Shown here piece after piece: positions 54,540 through 62,227 of a stretch of DNA of 64,000 nt. Under the pieces are notes generated by a model that had not been told where the DNA came from, made no database searches, and saw only the letters and a list, made by a program, of their open reading frames with translations. This DNA comes from Rhabdothermincola salaria (lineage in GTDB: Bacteria > Actinomycetota > Acidimicrobiia > Acidimicrobiales > Acidimicrobilacustridaceae): the NCBI RefSeq assembly GCF_021246445.1, contig NZ_JAJQXW010000001.1, positions 1,382,168 through 1,446,167 on the forward strand, given 5' to 3'. A program made the position numbers and the translations under genes. Position 1 is the first letter of the stretch. Every line of letters begins with the position of its first letter.

Positions 54540-56159
54540 TCAGCGCACCAGCGTCACGAACCGGTTCACGCCGATCTCGGACGGGGCCTCGGGGCCACCG
54601 AGGCCGCCGGGCAGCATGGTCTCGGGGAAGAAGAAGGCCTCGACCGACGTCTGGGGGGTGTTGGGGACATCGGGGTCGGTGGGGGAGAACCCGGCGTCCC
54701 ACACCGACCGGGCGTTGCCCAGGTTGAGGCGGTTGATGTAGATGGCCCTGAACTCGATGAAGCGGATCTGACCTGAACCGCCCGACGGGATCACGTCGGT
54801 CACCGGGGAGTACCCGAAACGAGGCGAGTACTGGATGTCGTAGAGGTCCGGTTCGTCGCCGCTGCTGTTGCGTGCGAAGACGGGAGCGGTGCACCCGCTG
54901 GCGCACTCGGGCGGCACGGGATCCTCCTCTTCCAGTTCACCGGGGAAGCCGTCCCAGGTACGACCCGAGTAGTGGTCGAAGCACCGCACGAGGAGGCCGA
55001 GGTACTTGTCCGACTGCTCGTCGAAGCCCTCAAGATGGGCCGCGACACCCGGATCGAGGTCGCCGTTGTCGGTCAGGTCGGTGTAGCGATTGCCCGAGTC
55101 ATCGAGGAACTGATCGCGTTTGCAGCTCGGAGGGATGTCGGCGAGCTGCGCCTCACCCGGCCCGTAGTTCTCGGGGATGAACCACCACAGCGGGGTGTTG
55201 TCGAGGTCGCGACCGTCGTAGGTGGTGATGCGGGGCGGGAGCACCGACCCCACACCGGCGTCGCGCTGCAACCGGGGCCCGTCGCCGTCGCGAAACTGCG
55301 CCGAGGACCCGGTCAGGAGGCCGTCGCGGACCTCGCTCGGCTGGTTGCCGGTGAAGTTCTCGGTGGCGTTGGGCGCCAGCGGACAGCCAGGGGAGATGTC
55401 GACCACGACGTTGGAGCCGTGGGGGTCACCGTTGTAGAGGCTGAGGTCGTGGTCGACGCCCGCCCCGGCGTTGTCGACGAGCATCGACTTCGCCTCGTTG
55501 ATGTTCCCGCCGACCTCGCAGGTCGGGGTGTGGTAGCTGAAGCGCAACGGAAAGAAGCTGCCAGTGGCGGGATCGCAGTCGGAGGGGCCGTCGGCCAGGA
55601 GGCAGTCGTAGCCGTTGGCCGCAACTCCCGTGGTGGTGAAGAAGGGCAGCACCCCGCCGAAGCCGGCCCCTTCGAGACCAGCGATGGCGAACGCCGAGTG
55701 ACGGTAGTCGCCGAGACCGACCACCCCGCCGAACGCCGTGGGATAGAAGCGGTCCGGGAGGCGGACGCGCACCTCTGAGCCCTCGTAGGAGATGCAACTG
55801 GCGCTCGCCGTCTGGCTCGCCAGCGCCGCGGGATCGGGGCGAGGGCAGCTGTTCCAGCCATCCGCACCATCGGGGATGGTCGTTCCGAGCGTGTCGTGGG
55901 CGTAGGTCTTGGCCGTGGCCACCATGGCGGCTTCGCCGTTGCGCAGGTCCTGCGCGGCGGCAAGGGCCGACACGTCGGCTGCCGTCTGGTCCTGGCGACG
56001 AGCGGCGTACACGCCACCCATGTCGACGGCGAACGCGGCGAAGATGATCAGCACGACGAGCATGAGGGCGACCAGGATCAGGGTGATGCCGGCGTCGTCT
56101 CGCAACCGGCGAGCGACGCCGTGGCGCGCCCCCCGAGCGGGTGTCGACCTGCGCCGCAT
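54540..56159 (-). CDS. Large TadG-like (TadE/G) pilus-associated protein (set 1)
   Basis: 539 residues. The N-terminal RRLRDDAGITLILVALMLVVLIIFAAFAVDMGGVYAARR and QDQTAADVSALAAAQDLRNG (about 18-75) is the TadG-type anchor with the DxGxxYAxRRxxQTAAD signature. The 450-residue exported part is Cys-rich (CPRPDP, YDCLLADGPSDCDP, TCEVGG, GCPLAPN, SCKRDQ, RCFDHY, ECASGC) and Pro/Asp/Gly-rich, with a DNAGAGVDHDLSLYNGDPHG stretch. No known adhesin domain is recognised; an adhesive tip or wall-associated role is inference. ATG at 56159 overlaps the TadE stop as TGATG. Confidence 0.82.
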   Translation of the reverse strand: MRRRSTPARGARHGVARRLRDDAGITLILVALMLVVLIIFAAFAVDMGGVYAARRQDQTAADVSALAAAQDLRNGEAAMVATAKTYAHDTLGTTIPDGADGWNSCPRPDPAALASQTASASCISYEGSEVRVRLPDRFYPTAFGGVVGLGDYRHSAFAIAGLEGAGFGGVLPFFTTTGVAANGYDCLLADGPSDCDPATGSFFPLRFSYHTPTCEVGGNINEAKSMLVDNAGAGVDHDLSLYNGDPHGSNVVVDISPGCPLAPNATENFTGNQPSEVRDGLLTGSSAQFRDGDGPRLQRDAGVGSVLPPRITTYDGRDLDNTPLWWFIPENYGPGEAQLADIPPSCKRDQFLDDSGNRYTDLTDNGDLDPGVAAHLEGFDEQSDKYLGLLVRCFDHYSGRTWDGFPGELEEEDPVPPECASGCTAPVFARNSSGDEPDLYDIQYSPRFGYSPVTDVIPSGGSGQIRFIEFRAIYINRLNLGNARSVWDAGFSPTDPDVPNTPQTSVEAFFFPETMLPGGLGGPEAPSEIGVNRFVTLVR

Positions 56160-56617
56160 CACGGACACGCCTGAGATGCGACGGCCACGAACGTGGCGGG
56201 ACGTTCGAGGCGGCTCGTGGCCTCGCTCGTGAGGCTGGTGGGCAGGAACGGGTCGAGGAAGCCGGTGAGGCTGTCGACGCCCTGGGTCACCTCGACGGTC
56301 ACCGGGTCGCCTGTGGCGCTGCCGGCGCCGTCGAATCGGATCTCCACGGTGGACTCGTCGGGATTGGTGAGCCGATCGCAGGTCTCGGCCACGATCTCCG
56401 CGCTCTGCGCGCCGCCGGTGGCCCCGGCAGTGGACCGGTAGTTCACCGCCGTGAGCCGTGCCGACTCGCGGGCTCCGTGCCGCACGTCGAGGTACTGGCC
56501 GAAGGTCCACCCGAACTCGATGATGCCGAACAGGAGCAGGGCGAGGAACGGCAGGACGAGGGCGAACTCCACGAGGGCAGCGCCCTCGTCGTTGCGGGCT
56601 CGGGCTCGGCTCAACAT
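56159..56617 (-). CDS. TadE-like pseudopilin (set 1)
   Basis: 152 residues. RNDEGAALVEFALVLPFLALLLFGIIEFGWTFGQYLDVRHGARESARL is a textbook TadE anchor: G|AALVEF site, one hydrophobic helix, then the REAAR-type GARESARL. The exported domain has one internal Cys (AETCDRLTNP) and a terminal SQACP. It overlaps the pilin stop by 7 nt and the next TadG start as TGATG, so the three genes are coupled. Confidence 0.88.
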   Translation of the reverse strand: MLSRARARNDEGAALVEFALVLPFLALLLFGIIEFGWTFGQYLDVRHGARESARLTAVNYRSTAGATGGAQSAEIVAETCDRLTNPDESTVEIRFDGAGSATGDPVTVEVTQGVDSLTGFLDPFLPTSLTSEATSRLERPATFVAVASQACP

Positions 56618-57297
56618 GCCGATGCTCCGTCAGCCTTGTCCACCGAGTAGGTCACGGGGGCCTCGCCGTAGGTCACGTCGTCGCCGACGACATCGGTGAT
56701 CACCAGCTCCACGCGGCTGTCGTCCTTGGCCGGATCGCTGTTGCCGAAGGTGAGCTTCTGGCGGGAGATGACCACTTCGCCGCCCAGGTTGGAGGTGACC
56801 TCGACGTCGTCGGTGCCGGTCAACCCGCTCTGGCGGAACGTTCGCAACTCACCCAGCACCGTGACCCCCACGACCGGATCACCGGTGTTCTGGTCCACGA
56901 GGTCGAAGGTGAAGCGGGCCAGCCACTTCTTCGCACCGTTGTCGTCGTCCCAGCACGCCTGCACGTTCTGGATGGTGGCGATCGCCGTCCCGGGAAGGAC
57001 CGTCGTCACGCTGGAGGGAGGCGGTGGCGTGGAGGTGCCGGGAGAGAGACCAGCGTCGTCGACGTCGGGAGCCCCGACGCGGTTCGCCCGATCACTCAGC
57101 TCCGAGGAGCCCTCGTCGGTCACGTACTGGACCGCCCCGATGATCGCCACGACGACGACACCGACGATGAGGGCGTACTCGACGAGGCTGGCACCCCGGT
57201 CCCGCTCGGCGGTGCGCGAGGCGTCATCCCGGTGCCGCTTCGGGCCTCGAGGGGAGTTGGTCCAGGGGGTCCTCACATGACGAACATCGCCTGACAC
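56611..57297 (-). CDS. Flp-type (type IVb) pilin with a large C-terminal domain
   Basis: 228 residues from GTG 57297. ERDRGASLVEYALIVGVVVVAIIGAVQYVTDEGSSEL has the Flp prepilin site G|ASLVEY (Glu+5, Tyr+6) and hydrophobic helix. Normal Flp pilins end soon after (55-70 residues mature). Here a Pro/Ser spacer ([12 protein letters not shown]) leads to a beta-rich domain of about 130 residues (IATIQNVQACWDDDNG, WLARFTFDLVDQNTGDPVVGVTV, VISRQKLTF, RVELVITDVVGDDVTYG, ending ASAC). This reads like a pilin fused to an Ig-like module, perhaps a displayed tip. A GTG at 57276 is an alternative start. Confidence 0.8.
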   Translation of the reverse strand: MSGDVRHVRTPWTNSPRGPKRHRDDASRTAERDRGASLVEYALIVGVVVVAIIGAVQYVTDEGSSELSDRANRVGAPDVDDAGLSPGTSTPPPPSSVTTVLPGTAIATIQNVQACWDDDNGAKKWLARFTFDLVDQNTGDPVVGVTVLGELRTFRQSGLTGTDDVEVTSNLGGEVVISRQKLTFGNSDPAKDDSRVELVITDVVGDDVTYGEAPVTYSVDKADGASAC

Positions 57298-57317
57298 TGC
57301 CCGCGCGATACGGGCGG

Positions 57318-57346
57318 CACCGATCTCACTCTGAGTGAGATCGGTG
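57318..57346. promoter_or_regulatory. Perfect 13-bp hairpin between the repeat protein and the pilin
   Basis: CACCGATCTCACT and AGTGAGATCGGTG flank a 3-nt loop. It lies 14 nt after the stop of the putative anti-sigma gene and 21 nt before the pilin start, all minus strand. It lacks a T tract. It could be a terminator, an attenuator, or an operator. Confidence 0.6.
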
Positions 57347-57360
57347 GCCGGGACCCGGAC

Positions 57361-58191
57361 TCAGTCGGAAACGCCCTGGCCGCGACCCGGATCGGTGTCC
57401 GACGGGTTCCCACCACCCTGACCCGGAGCCGTCCCCGACGGATTCCCACCACCCTGACCAGGTGCGGTGCCCGACGGGTTCTCCCCGCCCTGACCCGGCG
57501 CCGTCACCGACGGGTTCTCCCCGCCCTGACCCGGCGCCGTCACCGACGGGTTCTCGCCACCCTGACCCGGCGCCGTCACCGACGGGTTCTCGCCACCCTG
57601 ACCCGGCGCCGTCACCGACGGGTTCTCGCCACCCTGGCCGGGCGCGGTCACCGACGGGTTCTCGCCACCCTGGCCGGGAGCCTCGCCGGTCAGGCCCGGA
57701 GCGTTCTCGGAGTTGCCCGGCCCACCACCCTCTTGCCCGGGTGCGTTCTCGGAGTTGCCCGGGGCGTCGCCGCCACGACCGGGGGCATCGTCGGACTGGC
57801 CACGAGGGATGTCGATGCCGAGCGGCTCGACGGCGTCGGAGACGAAGTCCTGGATGGGGGCCGGCAGCGAACCGGAGGCGGCGGCCACTCCCCCGCCGCC
57901 GAACACCAGCACCGCCGACGCGGCCACACCAGCCAACACGGCAGTGCGCTTGCGAGAACGGCGGGTGGCCAGCTCGTCGGGGCGGGCGGCGGCGATGAGG
58001 TCCCGCTCGGGGGCCTCGTGGCGCAGGATGCGACCGTCGGGGCCGGTGATCCGGGCCAGGTGGGCCCGCACGACGTCATCGGCTGGCGGCTGCGCGAAGG
58101 CCTCACGGACCGCGTCCGAGACACCACGCATGGTCGTCTCGTCGAGTCCCGAGTCGCCCTCGTCGCGCCGCCGTGGCGTCTCTTCGGCCAT
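57361..58191 (-). CDS. Putative anti-sigma factor with a tandem-repeat extracytoplasmic tail
   Basis: 276 residues. The N-terminal ~80 residues are cytoplasmic and helical (TMRGVSDAVREAFAQPPADDVVRAHLARI). One membrane helix follows (about 83-107, TAVLAGVAASAVLVFGGGG), then a short SGSLPAPIQDFVSDAVEPLGIDIP, and finally a Gly/Pro/Asn/Gln tail. Eight perfect or near-perfect 12-residue units APGQGGENPSVT cover about 171-266. Position 76 nt after an ECF sigma gene and single-helix topology suggest an anti-sigma or sigma-linked membrane protein, but no zinc-binding ZAS motif is seen. GTG 58194 or ATG 58191 can start it. Confidence 0.7.
   Translation of the reverse strand: MAEETPRRRDEGDSGLDETTMRGVSDAVREAFAQPPADDVVRAHLARITGPDGRILRHEAPERDLIAAARPDELATRRSRKRTAVLAGVAASAVLVFGGGGVAAASGSLPAPIQDFVSDAVEPLGIDIPRGQSDDAPGRGGDAPGNSENAPGQEGGGPGNSENAPGLTGEAPGQGGENPSVTAPGQGGENPSVTAPGQGGENPSVTAPGQGGENPSVTAPGQGGENPSVTAPGQGGENPSGTAPGQGGGNPSGTAPGQGGGNPSDTDPGRGQGVSD
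57394..57681 (-). repeat. Eight tandem 36-bp coding repeats
   Basis: Eight uninterrupted 36-bp units encode APGQGGENPSVT (five copies), then PSGT (two) and PSDT (one) variants. DNA identity between units is high, with third-position differences such as gac/ggc and cca/ccg, so the array likely expands by slippage or unequal recombination. Confidence 0.9.
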
Positions 58192-58267
58192 CACGCCACC
58201 ACCATCGTCGTCAGCAACACTTTCGATACGGCCACGGGACGCGTTCGGCGACGAAGGGCCATCCGGC

Positions 58268-58828
58268 TCATGTCTCGTCCCCCAGGCTGTCGGCCATCTG
58301 GCGTCCCATGGTGGCGACGGCGCGGCGCAGCAGCGCCTTCACCGCCGGCTCGCCCTTGCCCACGATGTCGGCGATGTCGGCGATGGGCAGGTCGGCCAGG
58401 ACCCGGAGCAGCAGGACGGACCGCTGATCGGGGGTGAGGCGGTCGACCGCGGCGATCACGTTCTGCACCCGAAGCCGTGACATGGCATCGGCCTCACCGT
58501 CGCCGCCGGCGCCCAAGGCGCCCTCCATCACCTCGGCGTCCATCGGCGCCTCCGGGCGCCGCCCCCGTCGGCGCCGCTCGTCGACCACCCGGCGGTGGGC
58601 GATCGTGAACAACCACCCTCGGAAGGCGTCCTCGTCGCCCTCGAAGTGCGCCAGGTTGCGCACCATCGACACGAACACCTCCGAGACCACGTCCTCGGGG
58701 TCGGAGATGCCCTGCGCCCGCACGTAGCCCAGCACCCGCGGCACGGAGTCGACGTACAGACGGGTGACGGCGTCGTCGCTGCCGGACTTGGCGGCCGCCA
58801 GAACCGACTCGAAGTCGTCGCCGATCAC
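58268..58828 (-). CDS. ECF-type RNA polymerase sigma factor
   Basis: 186 residues. Region 2: DDAVTRLYVDSVPRVLGYVRAQG, DPEDVVSEVFVSMVRNL, FRGWLFTIAHRRVVDERRRR. A linker with acidic EVMEGALGAGG follows, and region 4 is VDRLTPDQRSVLLLRVLADLPIADIADIVGKGEPAVKALLRRAV. It directs polymerase to a small regulon, usually held by a cognate membrane anti-sigma, here probably the downstream repeat protein. GTG at 58828 has TAGCGT 6 nt upstream. An autoregulatory ECF-type promoter was not evident by eye. The neighbouring pilin genes are possible targets. Confidence 0.93.
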   Translation of the reverse strand: MIGDDFESVLAAAKSGSDDAVTRLYVDSVPRVLGYVRAQGISDPEDVVSEVFVSMVRNLAHFEGDEDAFRGWLFTIAHRRVVDERRRRGRRPEAPMDAEVMEGALGAGGDGEADAMSRLRVQNVIAAVDRLTPDQRSVLLLRVLADLPIADIADIVGKGEPAVKALLRRAVATMGRQMADSLGDET

Positions 58829-58834
58829 GTTCCG

Positions 58835-58840
58835 ACGCTA
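58835..58840 (-). promoter_or_regulatory. -10 box (TAGCGT) for the ECF sigma gene
   Basis: TAGCGT ends 6 nt before the GTG at 58828 on the minus strand. Confidence 0.5.
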
Positions 58841-58933
58841 CCGGGCGCCACAGGACGCAGCCGACGGGCCACCACGGGCGCGATCGGTTGGACGGTCGGA
58901 GGACGAGGAGTGCACGGTGATGGACCGGTGGGC

Positions 58934-59341
58934 TCAGGCGTCGAGCGCCTGGCGATGGTGCTCCATCAGCCGGTACAACCGATCGAGCTCGACGACCGGT
59001 GGGAGGGCCAGACGATCGCCGGAGTTGAGCTCGACCTCCAGGTGCCAGAACCCGGGGATGACGTCGATGGCCAGGATGCGGTACCAGGGGTAGGTCCGGC
59101 GCAGCGGCCAGTTCTTCTGCACCCGGAGGCCATCGTCACGCACCACCACGACGGGGCCCCAGAGGGTGCGCAGCCCCGCCAGCGAGGCCAGGGCCACGAG
59201 TGCGCTGGCCACCCGGAACCACAGGGCGGAGTCCCCCGCGACGGCCCACGACGCGGCCAGCACGGCGCACAGCACCAGCACCAGGGTGCGCAGCACCCGC
59301 GGCACCGGGCGCATGTGGAGACGGAACCCGATGGCGTTCAC
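58934..59341 (-). CDS. PH-domain-like membrane protein
   Basis: 135 residues. Two hydrophobic segments near the start (VLRTLVLVLCAVLAASWAVAG and LWFRVASALVALASLAGL, about 17-60) are followed by a soluble part VVVVRDDGLRVQKNWPLRRTYPWYRILAIDVIPGF and LEVELNSGDRLALPPVVELDRLYRLM, typical of bacterial PH-like (bPH/DUF304) domains. Function unknown. GTG at 59341 is preferred because CACACT ends 6 nt upstream; a GTG at 59347 would add two residues. Confidence 0.75.
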   Translation of the reverse strand: MNAIGFRLHMRPVPRVLRTLVLVLCAVLAASWAVAGDSALWFRVASALVALASLAGLRTLWGPVVVVRDDGLRVQKNWPLRRTYPWYRILAIDVIPGFWHLEVELNSGDRLALPPVVELDRLYRLMEHHRQALDA

Positions 59342-59347
59342 GTGCAC

Positions 59348-59353
59348 AGTGTG
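59348..59353 (-). promoter_or_regulatory. -10-like box (CACACT) for the PH-like gene
   Basis: CACACT ends 6 nt before the GTG at 59341; it deviates from TANNNT at the first base. Confidence 0.35.
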
Positions 59354-59396
59354 GCGCCAACGGCGGCCCGACGCCCACGCGGCCCCCCGATGCCGG

Positions 59397-60914
59397 TCAC
59401 GACGACTCGATGAACTCGCGCGCCCGCTCGGCCTGGTGCTCCTGGGAACGTCGACGGCCGGGCAAGAACAGGGCGGCGACGATCGTGGCCACCACCAGCC
59501 AGAACACGACGAGGAACACCCCGTTGTAGGCGGCCTGGGCCTCCTCGAGCGGCGGGTCCACCGGAGCCACCGCCCCCATGTCGGCCACCAGCAGGGTAGC
59601 CAGCACCGCCACCCCGAGGGCGCCCGCCATCTGGCGGATGAGCTGGCTGATGGCCGTGCTCTGCGAGACGAAGCGGCTGGGCAGGCTGTTCATGGCCGCC
59701 ACCGAGCTGGGGATCTGGCACAGGCCGGCGCCGGCGCCCTGAATGATCAACACGATGGTCACCCACCGGTCGGATCCGTCCACGGTGAGGTGGGCCAGCT
59801 GCCACATCGAGAAGGCCATGATGACCAGCCCCACGACGGTGGGCGGGCGGGCCCCCACCCGGTCCGAGACCCAGCCCGAGATGGGCATCATCACGGCCGC
59901 ACCGAGCGCGGCCGGAGCGAGGAGCAGGCCCACCTCCTGGGCGTCGAGGCCGCGGACGACCTGCAACTCGATGGGGATGTAGTTGAGACGGGAGAACTGC
60001 GCCATCGTCACCAGTGCGATCACGCCCATGCCCACCGCGAAGGTCGGATAGGCGAACATCCGGAACTCGATGATCGGATGGTCCCGGCGCAGCGCCCAGC
60101 GCACCAGCACGACCAGCACCGCCAGACCGGCCCCCACCACCGCGATGGTGAGGGCCGAGGTCGGCCCCCACGACGTGGCCTGACGGGCTCCGATCACCAC
60201 CATGGCGATGCCCACCACGGCGAGCACCCAACCGGTGAGGTCGAGGGGGCGGTGCTCCCGGGCCCCGTTGTCACGCAGGACGCCGTAGGCCAGGGCGGCG
60301 GCACCCAGCCCGACGCCCACGAACACCACGAACAGCACGCGCCAGCTCGCCGCGGTGACGATCCACCCGCCGAGAGGCGGACCCACCGCCGGGGCGGCCA
60401 TGACCGCGATGCCCCAGATGCCGAGAGCGCTCCCGCGCCGGTCGGCCGGGAAGAGCTCGTAGATGGTGGCCATGCCCACCGGCATGACCGCACCCGCTCC
60501 GAGGCCCTGCACGAAACGGGCCCCGACCAGCACCTCCATCGTCGGTGCCAGCGCCGACACGGCCGCACCGGCCACGAAGCACAGCAGCGCCCCGACGTAG
60601 ACGTGCTTGCGCCCGAACCGGTCGCTCAACCAGCCGATGCCGGGCTGGATCATGACGATCCCGAGGAGGAAGGCGGTGATGACCCAGTCGACGTCGACCC
60701 CGAGCGGCGAGGGGGTGAGGTCCCGCGCCACCTCGGGCAGCGCCACCCCCATCGTCGTGGAGTTCAAGACGGCGCCGTAGGTGCCGACCAGGATCACGCC
60801 CATGGCCACCCACGGCGACTGGCGCGGGCGCGAGGGCCCGTCGTCGACGAGCGCGGACGGGTCGGCGGTGACGTCGACCTCCGCTGAGGTGTCCCCCCGC
60901 CCGGGACCGCTCAC
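59397..60914 (-). CDS. MFS drug exporter, DHA2 (EmrB/QacA) family
   Basis: 505 residues with about 14 membrane helices. Motifs: STTMGVALPEVARDL in helix 1 (motif D1-like), GWLSDRFGRKHVYVGALLCF (motif A), FVQGLGAGAVMPVGMATI (motif B-like), AVMAAPAVGPPLGGWIV (motif C, antiporter signature) and PISGWVSDRVGARPP (second motif A). Expected to export hydrophobic drugs in exchange for protons. GTG at 60914 overlaps the acyl-CoA dehydrogenase stop as GTGA, so the two are co-translated, an unusual pairing that could export an acyl product. Confidence 0.92.
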   Translation of the reverse strand: MSGPGRGDTSAEVDVTADPSALVDDGPSRPRQSPWVAMGVILVGTYGAVLNSTTMGVALPEVARDLTPSPLGVDVDWVITAFLLGIVMIQPGIGWLSDRFGRKHVYVGALLCFVAGAAVSALAPTMEVLVGARFVQGLGAGAVMPVGMATIYELFPADRRGSALGIWGIAVMAAPAVGPPLGGWIVTAASWRVLFVVFVGVGLGAAALAYGVLRDNGAREHRPLDLTGWVLAVVGIAMVVIGARQATSWGPTSALTIAVVGAGLAVLVVLVRWALRRDHPIIEFRMFAYPTFAVGMGVIALVTMAQFSRLNYIPIELQVVRGLDAQEVGLLLAPAALGAAVMMPISGWVSDRVGARPPTVVGLVIMAFSMWQLAHLTVDGSDRWVTIVLIIQGAGAGLCQIPSSVAAMNSLPSRFVSQSTAISQLIRQMAGALGVAVLATLLVADMGAVAPVDPPLEEAQAAYNGVFLVVFWLVVATIVAALFLPGRRRSQEHQAERAREFIESS

Positions 60915-62143
60915 GCCTTGAGGATCTCCCGCCAGGGCAGGTCCTTGTCGGGCTGGATGTCGCGGGGGAGCCCCAGGGCCCGCTCGGCGATCATGTTGCG
61001 GTGCACCTCGTTGGTGCCACCGCCGATGCGGGACGAGAACTGCGAGAGCACCAGGTTCTGCCAGAAGCCCGCCTCGGGAGCGTCGGCCCGGTCGAGCATG
61101 CCGCCGGGGCCCTCGACGGCCACCCCGAGGTTCACCTTGATCTCGGTCGACTGCGTCGAGAAGTTCTTCATGACCGACGGATCGGGCGGGGTGCCACGGC
61201 GGTGCATGACGAAGGTCTGCATGCGCAGGCCCATCCACGACAGCATCTTCTCGCGGGAGTACACCTCGGCCAGACCCTGGCGGACAACCGGGTCGTCGGC
61301 GCGCCCGAAGGCCCTGGCGGTGGCCAACAGCGAGTCGAAGCTCGAGGCTCCCCCGCCGCCCGAGCCGATCATGCCGGCCTCGCTGGTGAGCACGGTGCGG
61401 GTGACGGGCCAACCACCGTCGACCTCGCCGACCACGTTCTCGGCCGGGATGCGCACGTCGTTGAAGAACACCTCGTTGAAGTGCGACTGCCCGGTCGCCT
61501 GGCGCAACGGCACCACCTCGATGCCCGGGGTCCTCATGTCGACCAGGAAGAAGGTGATGCCCTTGTGCTTGGGGGCTTCGGGGTCGGTGCGGGTGATGAG
61601 GATGCCGTAGTCGGCGTGCTGGGCCTCGGAGTTCCAGACCTTCTGGCCGTTGACCACGAACTCGTCGCCGTCGCGCACGGCCCGGGTGGAGAGGGCGGCG
61701 AGGTCGGAGCCGGCGCCCGGCTCGCTGAAGAGCTGGCACCAGGACTCCTCCCCGCTCATGAGCTTGGGCAGGTAGCGCTCCTGTTGGGCCTGGTCGCCGT
61801 GGCGCATGATCGGGGGACCGACCAGGGACTGGGCGGCCCCGAAGAACCCGGCGGACACGTCGAACTTGGCCGCTTCCTGACCGAAGATGATCGCCTCGGC
61901 GGGTGTACCCCCCCGGCCACCGAACTCCTTGGGCCAGGTGATCCCGGCCCAGCCGTTGTCGTAGAGCGTGCGCTGCCAGGCCCGGGTCTTCTCGAAGTAG
62001 GCGTGGGCGGCATCCTCGCTGTCATCCACCGGCCCGCGCGACCAATCGGCCTCGGTACCGGTCTTGCGCGTGGCGTTGGCTTCCAGGAAGGCGCGGATCT
62101 CGGCCCGCAGGGCGGCTTCCTCGGGGGATTCGTCGAAGTTCAC
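60911..62143 (-). CDS. Acyl-CoA dehydrogenase
   Basis: 410-residue flavoenzyme of the FadE type. N-terminal helices FDESPEEAALRAEIRAFLEAN, GWAGITWPKEFGGRGG, CQLFSEPGAGSDLAALSTRA (FAD/substrate region), GQKVWNSEAQHADYGILITRT, NVVGEVDGGW, and the C-terminal RIGGGTNEVHRNMIAERALGLP (FAD ADP contact and dimer interface). Oxidises an acyl-CoA to the 2-enoyl form; chain specificity unknown. GTG at 62143 has TAGAGT 6 nt upstream. Confidence 0.94.
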   Translation of the reverse strand: MNFDESPEEAALRAEIRAFLEANATRKTGTEADWSRGPVDDSEDAAHAYFEKTRAWQRTLYDNGWAGITWPKEFGGRGGTPAEAIIFGQEAAKFDVSAGFFGAAQSLVGPPIMRHGDQAQQERYLPKLMSGEESWCQLFSEPGAGSDLAALSTRAVRDGDEFVVNGQKVWNSEAQHADYGILITRTDPEAPKHKGITFFLVDMRTPGIEVVPLRQATGQSHFNEVFFNDVRIPAENVVGEVDGGWPVTRTVLTSEAGMIGSGGGGASSFDSLLATARAFGRADDPVVRQGLAEVYSREKMLSWMGLRMQTFVMHRRGTPPDPSVMKNFSTQSTEIKVNLGVAVEGPGGMLDRADAPEAGFWQNLVLSQFSSRIGGGTNEVHRNMIAERALGLPRDIQPDKDLPWREILKA

Positions 62144-62149
62144 GCCTCG

Positions 62150-62155
62150 ACTCTA
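62150..62155 (-). promoter_or_regulatory. -10 box (TAGAGT) for the acyl-CoA dehydrogenase
   Basis: TAGAGT ends 6 nt before the GTG at 62143 on the minus strand. Confidence 0.55.
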
Positions 62156-62212
62156 GAACGGGGTTCCTGTTCGGTTCGAAACGGCCGGGGGGACCACGAG
62201 GCGTCGGGCTCG

Positions 62213-62218
62213 TAGGGT
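62213..62218 (+). promoter_or_regulatory. -10 box (TAGGGT) for the chagasin-like lipoprotein
   Basis: TAGGGT ends 9 nt before the ATG at 62228. Confidence 0.5.
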
Positions 62219-62227
62219 GAGCGCACG

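Noticed and set aside
57394-57681. CRISPR-like array (36-bp repeats)
   Set aside because: The units are directly adjacent with no spacers, lie in frame inside a gene, and encode a clean 12-residue repeat.
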